Of a DNA stretch of 64,000 bases, positions 10,820 through 22,840 are shown in pieces. A model generated the notes under the pieces. That model made no database searches, had not been told where the DNA came from, and worked only from the letters and a program-made list of their open reading frames with translations. The DNA lies in contig CM066036.1 of assembly GCA_033557465.1 (NCBI GenBank), positions 720,019,828 through 720,083,827 of the forward strand, given 5' to 3'. Position 1 is the first letter of the stretch. Each line of letters begins with the position of its first letter. A program made the position numbers and the translations under genes. This stretch comes from Ichthyophis bannanicus (Eukaryota; Chordata; Amphibia; Gymnophiona; Ichthyophiidae).

Positions 10820-11445
10820 CAGAGACTCTGGTGCAAAGTCCTTCTTATGGAAGAAGGACTCTCACTACTGCTGCTAACTCATGATGGCCTTGGAGGTCAT
10901 CTTTTTTGCAGAGACCACAGTCCAATGGGTAATGGTCCAGCCCCAGGCAGCATTTGTGTGGGTCAGTGCATGACATGGTTTTGTTGCATTGGTCACAATT
11001 TTTAAAGCCTCTGGCTGAGGCCAAGATGGGGAAAATGGTAGAAAAACTCCAGCCCAGCCAGGGACAAAAAAAAGTGTGAAGCTGGTCAAGAAGCTCTCAA
11101 TGGAAAAAAAGGGACAAAATGAACCCAAGACATGATAACGAGGCAAGCAAGCCCAGGGGTGGGAAGGGAACCAGTATGTGACCAGAGAAAGAAAAAAATT
11201 GAAAGAAAAAAAACAATACTTTTTCTGGGGAAAACAGACACATGTCCGGTGGGCTCCGTGGAAAAAGACTGAGACAAGATGGCACCCTTGGGCAGGAAGG
11301 GGACCACTCATGCGTGGTGTATCTCTCAAAGGCTTTCTTTGAAATCTGGGGATAAGCTACTGCACAGGCTACGTTGGTGCCAATGTTATCCATATGTGAG
11401 GACTGACTTCCTGCTTGTTCCCGGAGAATTCAAGACATACTGAGT

Positions 11446-12570
11446 GAAGCCATTCTGCAACTCTGGCTTCTCCTGTCATCAGCTCTGGGGGCACATTGCC
11501 TGTCATGCTGATGGTGTGTTATGCATGTCACTCTGGCTTCTTGGAGGAGGGGGAGCCATGCCCAAATCTCCCTCCGCTCTTGCACCTATGAGGCCTTCTA
11601 TTACTGCTGACTGAACACCTCCGTGTGGTACTTTTTACAGGTCTTTTTTTGGGTGCATGTGATATTGTTCTGTGTTGGGTTCATCTACAGGCTCCCTTCT
11701 GATGCACAGTATGGACTCCATACCTGTGGTTGTGACCTGATCCCTAATTGGACCACCACCTTTTCCAATTTCTTACATTAGCTGCTAGCTTCATGCCTCC
11801 CACACCCCTATGGAGTCAGCTCACTCCTCTGCTATATTCAGAGGGGCTGCTGCCCCCTTTTCGCTTACCTCTTGAGCTACTGTGCTGTGTGCTCCCATTT
11901 TGTGTAAAGTGTGCCTGCTATACCTACAACTTTCATTGTAACCTTTATGTTCACAGGTCCCTGCCTGTTTATTTCTCCTTCCCTCTCCCTATTCCTGTCC
12001 TTCTGCACACATCCTAGTGCTAATGCCAGTGGTGTCCCCATATAGAGGGCTTTTTTGCTACTTGCTGAGCAAGGTCCGGTGGATCCTTTGTCATATCCCG
12101 CATGCCTGTGTCAGTGGGCAAGTTACAGGATCTCCATGTGAGAACTGCAAGGCCATCTCACTATCCTCTCACCATGTCCTCGTGCTGTGGCTCTGTGTGC
12201 AAGTACATACATGCATGCTTTGTATCATGCATGCACATCCTCATCCTTATTTTAGCAAGTAGGTCCTTGTGTGTCTCCATTATCATATTTTCCATGAGCC
12301 GCACCTGCCATGGGCACTCTAATCTTTTACATCCATATTCCAGGATGTTCGTATGGCAATTTCAGACAGCGCCTGCATGTTCAAAGGTTCAGAACTGAAA
12401 CTGGCTCCATTTGCAATGCATCCTTCTTTGCACATTGCCCCCCGATGCCAGGACACCTTTTCTAAAATGGCACTTCATGTAGTGAAAAAACTACTCTATT
12501 AATTTAGCTAACAATGAAGTGAGGATAACAAGGATGTCATTACCATCCTCTAGCATTTCCACTTTTATGA
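11446..12570. other. no recognisable feature
   Basis: Pyrimidine-rich plus strand with several 80-100 codon ORFs, none with recognisable family motifs. No gene is supported. Confidence 0.45.
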
Positions 12571-13403
12571 AAAAGGATGATGTCTGTTCTTCTGACCTGC
12601 CTTCAAAGAATGACAGATAGAGCTACCAGTAGAGATACAAAAACCTCTGGAATGTCATCTAGTATCTCAGGATGGATCCCAGCTGGCCCCATTTCCTTGT
12701 CAAATTTGTGTTTTGTTTGTTTCATGCAACAACTTCCATGCAACATGTTTATAACATGTGCTAACAAGTAACGTGGGGTTTGCAACATGCTACGCATTCC
12801 ACATTAACACTTATCATGGGGTCCTGCACTAAAAATCCAACACTAACCAGTTAACACATGATAGAGCAGAGACTAGACAGGTTAGGTCCATACTGCGGAT
12901 ATTGACAGTTAGTGCAGGAAATGGGGATGAACGTTAATTGTGTCATTTGCTGTTAGCGTGGGTACACTTAATGCTATCTCAACAGGTGGTGTTAAGTGCA
13001 GCCACATGCTGGGTAGCATGGTTCCATACATTAGAAATCTGGAAATGGCACGGGGATGGACACATACCCCACAAACATTACACTGGTCTCCATGCAAATA
13101 TCATGCCACAAATGTATCCTACCAGTAAACAAGCCCCCAGGTCTATAAGCAATTTTTAGAGTGACACTGTTGAAGAATTTAAAGAAAATTTACTAGTTTA
13201 TCTTGTCTCAAAGTTGATACAGTTAAGGATAATGGCTAACAATAAAAACAGATAATATGAAAAAAACTACACACACCATAACCCCAACCGCGCTCTGTGA
13301 ACATCTGTAAATACCCATTTTAGCTCCAAGTTTGCTTCCCTTGCTATATGTAAGAACAAAATATTTGTGTTTGTTGTTACATCTAAATCACCTTGGCAAA
13401 AAG
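12571..13403. repeat. possible old repeat of GTTAACAC/GCTAAC type
   Basis: The region 12750-13030 is rich in GTTAACAC, GCTAAC and TAGCGTGGGTACAC motifs that recur at 42.69-43.33 kb (TTAGCGTGGGTACAC is shared at about 12953 and 43236). It may be an old DNA-transposon-derived repeat. No ends are defined and nothing is coding. Confidence 0.35.
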
Positions 13404-13738
13404 GCGGTAGCTAATCGGGTAATGACGATATTCAGCCACTGCCCAGTTACCTTCAGCAGTGAAAGTTAGGCCAGCCTTTACTGTGCCTGACTTTCCCCGC
13501 ATGTCGATAACTGGGCAGCAGCTCAATATTGCTGTCACCCAGTTATCACTGGGTGTTGCCCCGGAATGCCTCCATAATGCCCTGATGCCAACCATTTAGC
13601 ACTGGAGTGTGTAGCAGCGGCACCCTTGGATATTCAGCAGCACCATGGTAGCGCTGCTGAATATCACGGCCAAGGAGATTAACACCGATAGCAGGTCTGC
13701 TAACCACATTAATCCCTTTCAATATCGGGCCCATAAAT
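13404..13738. repeat. R-family repeat, copy 2
   Basis: It contains GATATTCAGCC near the left, GGGCAGCAGCTCAATATTGC, CCCCGGAATGCC and, at the right end, CAATATCGGGCCC. An internal hairpin pairs GATATTCAGCAG (13629-13640) with CTGCTGAATATC (13654-13665). The left TIR-like end seen in copy 4 is not present. Confidence 0.6.
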
Positions 13739-14017
13739 TATATGGCAATAGTCTGCACTAAGAGTTTGATTTTATAATAGGACACCTAGGTGAGACGTCC
13801 AAAAGAGCATCTATCTTAAACCTACTATATACTGTAAAGACAACATAGGCGTCTTCATCCAGATCCAGCCCTAACAGTGCACAGATGCCAATGTACAAAT
13901 TGGCACCTGCTCTGGGAACAATATAAATGTGTGCATATACTCTGCATTTCAACCCTGTCTTTCTGAAAGAATATTAGGAGCATAAGAAACATAAATACAT
14001 ATCCTACAGCTTTGTGT

Positions 14018-17000
14018 AGTTCTTATTATTGTTATTATTTAACAGGTTTTTAATACCGTCTTTCTACAAGTCAAGACGGTTTACAAGTAACAGTGTAGAA
14101 ACATGAAACAGTTCAAACAGTAGTGCACGGTACATTGAACATAATGAATACATTGTAACAAATGCTAGTAACAAACTCTCAAACAAGTAGCTGAACTATG
14201 TGCATGCTGTGATGCAACAATGTAAATTGCTTAGAGCTCAAGGTGTGTTACCTGTGCTTGGAGATGCTGTGGGGGTTAAGTGTCGTTTATTGCTGGACCA
14301 TCGCATTCTGTAAATAGGAGGGTTTTCAGGGATTTTCTGAAGTCTTGAAGGAGTTGAATGTCTCTTATTTGTGGTGGAAGTGAGTTCCATAGTACCGGGA
14401 TATATAGCGAGAAGGCCCTGTTATTGGTCCTTTGGCTGTATTTTGTTTTGTTTTTTTCTGCTGGGATATCCAGCATGTTAGACATGCCCTGTTAAGGGTC
14501 TATTGCAGCTGTGGGTTGATATTAAGGCATGCAGAATGAGAGCTGAGGCTTTGCGAATGATTTATTGTGTGTTGATAAGGACCTTATATTCGATCTTTTG
14601 TGATACGGGCAGCCAGTGAAGATGCTTGAGAAGTGGCGTGATGTGGGAATGGCGAGCATGTCCCAGAATAATCCTTGCAGTGGTGTTCTGTGCTAGCTGC
14701 AGTGGACATAGTGAGCTCTTTGGAATGCCTTGATATATTGTGTTGCCATAATTGAGCAATGGTGTTGTTACGGCTTGACATATGGACCGGAAGTCAACTG
14801 GTGAGAGGAGTGGGTATAGGTTCTTTATTATACACAGCTTGTAATATATTGCAGATGTTGTATGGTTTATGTGTGGAAGCAGAGTGAGCTGTTGGTCCAG
14901 TGTTACACCGAGGTATTTAATCTCATTTTTTATGTTAATTTGAATGTTGTCCAATGTGATTGTTGGTGGTGGTGTGAAGTTCTGGTCTCTTGTGATGTGT
15001 AGTAGCTCAGTTTTGTTATGGTTTATATTGCGGTTGTGTGCCTTGAGCCATTTAGACATTGCTATGAAGCAGTTGTTGAGTTTTGTGTAATCAGGGGCAT
15101 TTGTGGTGAATGGGGTAAAAAACATGATGTCATCTGCCTAAACTAGGCACTGTATTTCAAAGCTTTTGATCACATTGCAAATTGGTTGTAAGCAGATATT
15201 GAAGAGGATAGAGGAAAGCACTAATCACTGTGGTACACCTTGTCTAAGGGAGAAAGAGAGGAATGTGGTTGATCCTATTTTAATTTGTTGTAAGCGGTTG
15301 GAAAGGTAGAATTGGAACCATTTTAAGGTGGTACCTCATATTCTGATTTGCTGTAGCCACTTTAGGAGTAGCTGATGCAATACTGAGTCAAATACTGCAG
15401 AGATATCTATGAATAGCAGTATGAATTCTTGTGATAATTTTCCTGTGCCTATGATTAGGGTGTTGAAGAGGTAGACAAAGAGAATTTCAATTCCATGGTT
15501 AGGTCTGAACCCATGCTGCTGAGTTCTAGAGGTACATGTTCATCCAGATGTTCCTGAAGTTGAAATTGGACTGCCTTTTTTATGATCTTGACTATGAAAG
15601 GAATACTGGACATAGATATGTAGAAAGTTGAGTTTATTGGATCTAGGGTAGGTTTCTTGTGTATGAGTCATATGGAGGATTATTTGAGCTCAGGTGGGAG
15701 GTTTCCTTGTTTTCGGGAGTCATTGACCATGGTGAGTATGAAGGGTATGAGGGGTTTTCTTGCTGCTTTGATCCAAGATATTGGACGAAGGTCAAGTGGG
15801 GAGGTGGTGGTATTGAGAGCGGATATGATATTATCCAGTTGGTCAGTGCTAATGGGATTAAAGGAGGTCCATTGGTTGATGCTTTCAGGTTGGATGTCTA
15901 TATGTCAGGTGTCTAATTTATTGTCTTCTGCATTTTTATTCTTGACTTGTAGGTATAGTGCCATGAGGTGTGGGCTAAGTGCTTTGTCTATAGGTTTTGT
16001 GTTAGAGTTCCTTGTGATGGAGTTAGCTATATCAAATATGTCTCATGGTTTGTTGATTGATTTTTTTGATGAGGTTTGAGTAGTATTCGTTTTTGGGATT
16101 TTTGGTGATGGTGTGGTATTTATTTAGCTCTTGCATGTAATGTGTCTGTGTTTGCTCATCTGGATTGTGACTCCACTTTCTCTCAAGGCAGTGTAGTTTG
16201 CTTTTCAGTTGCTTCAGTTCCGATGAAACCAGGGAACAATTCTTTTGCATTTGGAAGATTGGGTGGTTATTGGAGTTTGTGAGCTTTCTGCCATTGTTGC
16301 ATTCCGAGTCTTTATAAGAGTATCTATGACATCCAAGGGGTTGCGTTCTGTCAACTGTGCTGTAATTTTGCTGGTAAGTTCTTCTGTGGCTTGATACAAA
16401 TTTTCTCCTGGTCGGTTCATATTCTGTTCTCCTTGTCACTCTGTGTTGGTGAGGTAATGTGAATGTTATTCACATTACCAGGGTACAGGTGAGAAGAGAG
16501 GTTGTTGTGGGTTTGAGTCATTGTTTGATAGAAAGAAAATAAGGTCTAGTATGCCTCCTTTGGTGTGTGTGGAATCTTTGACGACTTGTGAGAATTGTAA
16601 ATCACTCGTGGCTTATAAGAATGCTGATGCTCGAGGTTTGGTTACTGAGGCCAGGTTGAAGTTGCCCAATAAGAGAAAAATGTTTTGTTTGGTGGAGTGT
16701 GTGCAGACAACATCTAGAATGTTGGATAACTCATCAGGGTTAGGTATGGGAGCTCTGTAGGCTAGGCAAATGGTGTATTGCTTATTTAAGATGGTTAGGG
16801 GATCCAGATTATGTATAGATAAGGTGTCAACTTGCATGAAGTTTAGCTGTTTGCTAGTAAGGATACATACGCCACTGTCTATTCCGGATGTTCTCAGGCA
16901 GTTGTGTATCGTGTGTCTATCCGTATTTAATTGATTTAAGAGGATATTATCTGTTTGTGCAACCCATGTTTCAGTTATCAACATGATACCTATCTTGCGA

Positions 17001-17770
17001 ACTACAATGAGTTCATGTATTGTTTATTGTTTGTTGCATGCTGATCTGGCATTTATTAAGACACATGCTATTTCTTTGATGTTAGAAGTTCTGCGATAAG
17101 GGACTGCTGCTTATAAGTGGAATTCTTATGAGACTGCTGTGGTTAATGGATCTTGGAGATTGCCAGTGGCTCCATTTGCATGTTTGCCTTATATGCATAT
17201 GGTTGTATATTATGTGGACAGCATTGCAACAGGAGTAAGGGGTTGCTTTGCCTCTTGAGAAAGAGTATATTAGTGCTTGGATGATGAGCCATATGATCTA
17301 TTGGTTTATGGTTCATTCAGAGTGAATCTGTTGTGGTACTTTGTGTGTGTTTCGCTGACTAGGTATGCAAGACTCTCTTATTGTGCTTGCTATTATGGCT
17401 CAGTGTACTTTATGTGCCCTGCTGTATTGTTGTGTGTAGTTCAGGTTAGTTGAAGTGGAGAAGGCTTTCCTATTGTTTGAAGTGAACAGTTTGTTGTTTA
17501 GCTGCTTGTGTCATGCGTTGTAAGGCATTAGCGTGATGTGTTAGATTTGTGGTACAGTTTTGTACTTACCATGGTTGGAGAGGCTGTGGCTGTCTCTGCC
17601 TGGCAATTGCAGTTGGTGGTTCCTACTGTTTGTTCGCTTATTTGTAGTGATTATATTGTAGCTATCGTCCTCGTCCACACCTAAGAGCCACCCCAAAGGG
17701 CCCTCTGGCAAGGACCTCAGGCACAGGCATACCTGGAGGCGCCTTTGAATTTGAATGATATCCTGAAAAC
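14018..17770 (-). mobile_element. L2-clade LINE, long but decayed, copy 1
   Basis: A minus-strand L2 element. The 3' end at 14018-14090 has the (TAAA)n-type tail region and the AAGACGGTTTACAAG block. RT remnants span 14276-15600, endonuclease remnants about 16030-17050, and the 5' leader near 17670-17770 matches the leader of the better preserved copy at 35.4-35.6 kb (CCAAAGGGCCCTCTGGC in both). The order equals that of a full-length element of about 3.7 kb, but the reading frame is repeatedly broken. Confidence 0.8.
14276..16984 (-). pseudogene. L2 ORF2 (endonuclease-RT) pseudogene
   Basis: Separate minus-strand frames keep parts of one ORF2. 16984-16613 is the endonuclease start region (LITETWVAQTDNILLNQL, then LLGNFNLASV). 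16439-16032 is the EN-RT linker. 15125-14562 is RT after the active site (KYLGVTLDQQLTLLPHI, LLNYGNTIYQGIPKS, LHWLPVSQKIEYKVL). 14485-14276 is the C-terminus (NRAFSLYIPVLWNSLPPQIR). In frame with the RT block the catalytic box reads stop-A-D-D (codon at 15138-15140), a nonsense change of the tyrosine of YADD. The copy is not functional. Confidence 0.8.
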
Positions 17771-18169
17771 CATATTGGTTGGCTGTTGTCCAAGGACTTT
17801 GCTGAGAACCACTGTTATGGAGTATTAATGAAGCCCTGGTATGTTCTGACAGCCCACTGTCTAATCTTTTCAATGCAGCTATATCTGTGTAATATCAGAA
17901 GTGGTTCTGGGATCTTGTTTTATAAAGATTCATAGACACCCATGTTGCCTTTTTAAAATATAGTTAAAATGGGAGCTTTTTTAGACTTCTGACATAGGCA
18001 TCCTGTTACAAAATCAAGCCCTAGAAGTTAAAAGGCTCTTGGAGTTACTGTGGACAATACCTTGAATTCCTGAATTCAGTGAGCAGAGGTGGTGAGCCCC
18101 CCACCATATACCCAAACCCCCAAACATGCCTAAATCCCATCGTGTATATAGTTAACTATTTGTCTAATG
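17771..18169. other. no recognisable feature
   Basis: AT-rich DNA between two L2 pieces with no gene or repeat that I recognise. Confidence 0.4.
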
Positions 18170-18394
18170 TAATACTGTAATTTAGACACAGTAATTTTCC
18201 ACTGTATTTGTGCCTTAAGTTCAACTGTTCACAAGCCTGCTTAATGTACCCTTGTGTTATTAAGTTCATCTACTGTTTGGTTTCTTGTAAATTGTTCCAT
18301 GAACTACATGCCTGTTTGTCCCAAGTAAACGGCCTTGACATCTTTGAAAGACAGTATATAAACACAGCTAAATAAATAAATAAGGGGAAATAAT
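18170..18394 (+). mobile_element. L2-clade LINE 3' end
   Basis: A plus-strand L2 tail: GACAGTATATAAACACAGC is followed by TAAATAAATAAATAAG. Only the 3' untranslated region is recognisable, and the 5' limit is a guess. Confidence 0.6.
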
Positions 18395-18811
18395 TGAAAT
18401 GCTAGGGATGTACTACATCCTGGGATATGGTGATGGTCAGGCTGCATAGAACTTATGCTTATTATCTGCCCATATATTCACTGTTTCCATGTAGTATAGA
18501 CACTGAGATTGCTAACATTAAACAAACTTGGTACTCCCTCCTTTGATGAATGGATGGTTAACGTTTGGGAGATTTATCACCTAGAGAAGCTTACTGCCAT
18601 GGTCTGTGGCCTTTCTTTTTGTGGAGAAGATTTATGGACTAAGATTCTTCATAACGAGAGTTGATGTGTACACTCCACTAAGGATAGTCCCCTTTTCTTC
18701 AGTTCCTTGTAGTTTCATGCTGGTAGTATGTTTCTCTGACACTTGAGTCTTCTTCACCATTCTGTCCTTTTTCTCTCTGGCACCCTCAGTATGTATGGTA
18801 GGAAGTTGGTT

Positions 18812-18842
18812 GGGGTGGGATGGGTGGGTGGGATGGGTAGGG
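18812..18842 (+). other. G-quadruplex-forming tract
   Basis: Seven runs of three or more G separated by one or two bases lie within 31 bases. This fits the standard four-run quadruplex pattern with room to spare. The surrounding 40 bases are also GGT/GGGT rich. Confidence 0.7.
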
Positions 18843-19905
18843 TTAGTTGGTAATGTTGGTAGGGTGAGTGGGTTTTAGTGGGTCTCAATGGTCTTGTGAA
18901 TGGTAGTACATAGCTCCTCTGGCTGGTTTTTATGGTAATTCTTGGCCTTTGTTTACATTGGGTTGGGTTTTGTATGATACCAGGGTGGTTATTGATGGAA
19001 CTTTTAATTTTGTTGCCTGAGATTGTTCATATCCTGTGTTTATTGTTATTGATTCATAAAATTTACAATATAAAAAAAGAATTTGGTAAATTGATTGAGA
19101 TTTGCTTATATGGTCATACACCATTTCATTAATGTGTGTATATAGGTGAAATTAACTGAGTTATGATTAGCACATTATGATAAAGCAATCTCAGTAAAGA
19201 TGGGTAAATAACAAAATCACCAATTGTTTCAGGGGCATTGCTATATTGTAATTGTGGGGTTTTTTTGTTTGCCAGATTCCTCCATTTCCTTTCGGCATCT
19301 TATTTGATTGGAGCTGGCTTCCATTAGGCTACATGACTATGACCCTTCTTTTACAATTACACATGTTTATTCTCCATATTTTTGTATTACTCTTCCAACT
19401 TCTTTAGCCCAATCACTGTATCAACAGCTCTCATCTGGGGGTTACACACCAGGACACCTTCCAAAACCCTGAAATCAGGAGCCTAGGTTGATCACTTGGT
19501 GTTGCCATGGCATGATGATGCCGATGCTCTTTCACTCCAAGGCTGTGAAATATATCTATGCGGCATCTCCAGCACTGACCAACCAAGGGAATGAAATACT
19601 TGACTAGTAAATCAAGGAGTACCGTAGATCTACCAAACCAGGTTAACAATTAACCTGAGGAATCTGCACCTAGGTCCCATGTTATTCAATGGGACCTAGG
19701 AGCAGATAGCCTGGGCTAACTATTAGCCTGGTTTAGTAGATATACCTCCAAGTGTTCAGTATTGCTTCTGAATCATTGAGCTGGCCTGGACATAGCTATT
19801 TTTACTTAATTTACTGAATATGTCCTAGCCCAGTTGTTGGTTATGATTCAGCAGTCTTTCCTTTGAGCAGATATATTGAATTGAAATAGGATATATGACC
19901 TCTGC
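18843..19905. other. no recognisable gene
   Basis: Nothing coding is recognised. A small inverted repeat around ACCTAGGTCCCAT and ATGGGACCTAGG lies at about 19670-19702. Confidence 0.4.
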
Positions 19906-20370
19906 CATAATTTATTTATTCGAAAACATTTATTATACCATTATTCAAACAGTGGCCTGACAGTATTGTGGTTTACAACAGGATGCCAGTATGTCAACAG
20001 AATATAAATTACAAGAATAAAATAATAGCAATGAAAACAAAATAAAATTAGAAACTATATGGACATAAATTCAACAAAATAAAATCAAAGACTCTATAGG
20101 AAAAAGTCCAAAGGGAGGGATAGAAAAGAATAGCACAATTCCAAATCAACATCTGAAATAATTTCGGATACATTAAGTTAAGGAATAGGACAGACCCAGG
20201 ATGTGGCACCTCAAGAATTAAGATATTCACCAAGGGCTCAGTATTCAAAGGCATTTGCACAGTTTGCAGATCTGGAAATCATGTAAATGCTACTCAGCGG
20301 GTATTCTGCAGCACTAACATTGTGCCTCTGAATATCCACAGTATTCTGCTGCACACCCTGATACTAACTT

Positions 20371-20520
20371 AGGAACACAGAAACATGACTGCAGAAAAAG
20401 ACCATATGGCCTATCTAGCCTGTCCTTCCATATCAACTACTACAACAGTCTCTCTTGCCTTCAGAGATCTTCTATGTTTGTCCCATGCTTTCTTGAATTT
20501 GGATACTCTCCTTGTCTCTG
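20371..20520 (-). mobile_element. CR1 LINE 3' end fragment
   Basis: ACATGACTGCAGAAAAAGAC followed by CATATGGCCTATCTAG is the reverse complement of a CR1 3' end and matches the block at 36952-37010. The fragment is about 150 bases long and ends where R-family sequence begins. Confidence 0.75.
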
Positions 20521-20842
20521 GTTAGCACTGGAGCATTCCGAGTCAGTATGGGGGCGATACCTGTCCATAACCGGGCAACAGCACCATTGATCCACTACCC
20601 GGCTATGGCCACACAGCAAAGGTCATGTGCATCAAAAGCTGGCCTAACATTTGCCTCAGAAGCTAACCAGGCAATGGCTGAATATTGCTGCTGCTCCTTT
20701 AGTTTCTGGCAAATCTGGGCAGGCTGGATATTCAATGTCGGGGTTGGATGTGACTACAGCATTGAATATCCTGGTTTAAAATTTGGTGGCAGCAGCTAGC
20801 CGCGTTAGATCACCCAGCCGCCAATGCTGAATATCGGGCCCC
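20521..20842. repeat. R-family repeat, copy 3
   Basis: It carries GGTTAGCACTGGAGCATTCC, an internal hairpin (GGATATTCAATG at about 20728 paired with CATTGAATATCC at about 20760) and a right end TGCTGAATATCGGGCCCC. The left end lacks the GGGCCCGATATTCAGC terminus, so this copy is truncated. Confidence 0.6.
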
Positions 20843-21324
20843 ATGTTTTCAGTGTTTCTTACATTGTTTTATGGGAATTTTTAGTTTAAGTGTCAGGTGG
20901 AAGAGAGCTCCAAAGTGTAGGGAAAAGATGATGTTCCAATCCATTCAAATCTTATTTGATGATGAGACCATCAAGTTGGCTTACGAAGAGTTCAGACTGG
21001 GAAATAAGTAATGCACAGCTGAGAAAGGTGTAATGGGAAACCTGAGTAGAAGCAGTGATGGCCAAGCATTAGAATGTTAAACTTCATTTTACTAGCTATA
21101 GGTAACCAGTGTTGCTCAACTAGGAGGTGTGCAACATAATGTAACATTTTGCATGTTAGATCTGTTTAACTGCTGTATTCTGAATCAATTTAAATGAATT
21201 TTATAGAGTACCGTTGTAAGACCACAAGAATTGTGTTACAATAATTGAGCCAGTTCATTATTAAGGTATGTAGGAGTATTTTTAATGATTTGTTATTAAG
21301 GTAGAATCTGATAGATCATATTGG

Positions 21325-21795
21325 GCCCGATATTCAGCACTGGTGATTAACCTACTAATATGGCTAGCCACCAGTGCTGAACGGTAAACACAGATATTTA
21401 ATGCCGGGGTCATATACGGTCTTGCACTGAACATTGGATTAGCCGCTCTTGCCAATCGGTAATTAGTCAGCAGTGATATTGAGCTGCTACTCGGTTAGCG
21501 ATATGTTGCAGAAGCTCGGCCAGGGTTAGCTGCACCTGGCTTTAAGCACATATCGTGAACCGGGCAGCAGCTCAATATCGCTGCTGACTGGTTACCAATT
21601 GGCTCCACCTCTGCTCCACCCCAGAATGCCGTTGCCACACTCCATATCTAAGTGGTTAGCATCAGGGCATGTAGAGAAGGCGGCAGCAGATATTCTGCGA
21701 TACTAACTGGGTTCGTGCAGCCGAATATCCCATTCACTATAATTAACATGCTAGCAGATCTGCTAACCACATTAATCGTTTTTGAATATCGGGCC
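21325..21795. repeat. R-family repeat, copy 4 (both ends present)
   Basis: The most complete copy, about 470 bp. The left end reads GGGCCCGATATTCAGC and the right end TTGAATATCGGGCC, an inverted terminal repeat of about 12-14 bases. The interior has GGGCAGCAGCTCAATATCG and CCCCAGAATGCC. It is non-coding. The structure suggests a non-autonomous DNA transposon, but no target duplication is clear. Confidence 0.6.
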
Positions 21796-22026
21796 AGAGC
21801 AGACATGTAGGAGGTGAAAGAGAGCTCTTTATCAGTAATGACTCCTAGGTAGGAAATAATCTCTTTAATTGACATTTTGTGTTGTGTCATTTGTGGAGTA
21901 AAGTTGGAGTGAGTTGGGTTATTTGTAAACCAAATTGCAGGTGATTTTTTAGGACTGAGTATAAGTTCTATTGGTAGAAAGCCAAACAGCATTTTTTTAA
22001 ATGTTTTATTTCCTTGAGGGCTTTTA

Positions 22027-22840
22027 TTTACTTAGGCACTCCTCAATAGATTAACCAATCTCTGGCAGAAGACATGTTTCCCCTTCTTGGATAGGTGAAC
22101 ACCATCTCTGCTCAGCTCTCCTTGGAAAATTATGCCCTGGTCTAGGAGGCCAAACACATACAACCAGGCATTCATCTCCAGGATGAAAACGTCTGGGCCT
22201 CAGCCCTGACCCTTGACAGGGAGGACTGAGGAGCATAACACCTGCACATCTAAATGCTATACCTTCTTCCCAGAGCCACAAATTCACTTCTGATATGCTC
22301 AGGTGGGAACTAAGCAGGATCATTTGTGCCAACTGGATGAGTAACATTGGATAATAGGCCTGAAGAGTCTCAGCAAATTTTCCATAATGTCTTAGATCTT
22401 GGCCCCAGGCAGACAGCACATGTCCTAAGACATCATGTCTGGAAGCCTCTCTAGCCCTCAGAACAGTGTCATCAATCACCACTACCCTTCGCTTCCTAGT
22501 GGTTGTTGATCCTACAGCTTTGGGGTTTTTGAGTTCTGATACTCCCCTCTTCCTGGGATGTTGTTGCCTCCTCCAATTCAGGAAATGCATACCAGTTCTT
22601 CAGTTCAAGGGAAGATGGTGTCAGAGTCTTGAGTCTGCAGGCTCAGTGGTCTGTGTCCAGCTGTCATCATTTCATACAGTGTCATCTTTCCTTCTGCTGG
22701 AGATCTTAGGTACCTCTAGAAGCATTTCATAAATGTACCTCTCATTGTCACGGATGCTTCTTAGCCTCACCACCTCTTCTTGGAGTTCCTTAACTTGCTG
22801 CCTAATGGATTCAACCTGCAGGCACATTGAACCAGTTCAA
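22027..22840 (-). mobile_element. CR1 LINE fragment containing ORF1
   Basis: A minus-strand CR1 piece made of ORF1 sequence with no RT attached. It lies next to the L2 remnant and far from any other CR1 body, so it is either an internal fragment or the 5' part of a rearranged copy. Confidence 0.6.
22051..22590 (-). pseudogene. CR1 ORF1 esterase-domain remnant
   Basis: This 179-codon frame resembles the SGNH/GDSL-like esterase domain of CR1 ORF1. It has KRRVVVIDDTVLRAREAS (block I position, but the usual G-D-S reads I-D-D-T, so the serine is not preserved in place), a middle part with YYPMLLIQLA, and a terminal block where RWCSPIQEGETCLLPEIG corresponds to the DGVHLSKRG region, also altered. 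CR1 ORF1 is thought to bind RNA or lipid during retrotransposition. The changed catalytic blocks and lost context make this a dead copy. Confidence 0.6.

Larger units (their letters stand above)
8120..11445 (-). mobile_element. DIRS-like tyrosine-recombinase retrotransposon, decayed
   Basis: Minus-strand remnant, in element order: an outer end (about 11445-11040), a gag-like region (about 10820-9640) and a reverse transcriptase region (about 9180-8120). The RT resembles DIRS elements: YFLVPKRTGG, KDAYTHILIHPNHKKYLRF and RGGHYQYRV are conserved. The RT catalytic box reads YLDG followed by a stop instead of YLDDW. No tyrosine recombinase or 3' repeat is found to the left, so the element is truncated or lost beyond about 8.1 kb. 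Frames change repeatedly. A similar outer end sits at 1-364. Confidence 0.75.
19908..22020 (-). mobile_element. L2-clade LINE, decayed, with later insertions
   Basis: It starts at the 3' tail (TTTATTTATTCGAAAACATT, then ATACCATTATTCAAAC). RT remnants continue on the minus strand at 20843-21323 (AATTGAGCC and GTTGTAAGACC blocks) and at 21796-21992, where the frame holds PAIWFTNNP and EIISYLGVITDKELSF, equivalent to the KYLGVTLD block of the other L2 copies. CR1 and two R-family repeats sit between these parts and appear to have inserted later. The boundaries are approximate. Confidence 0.55.
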
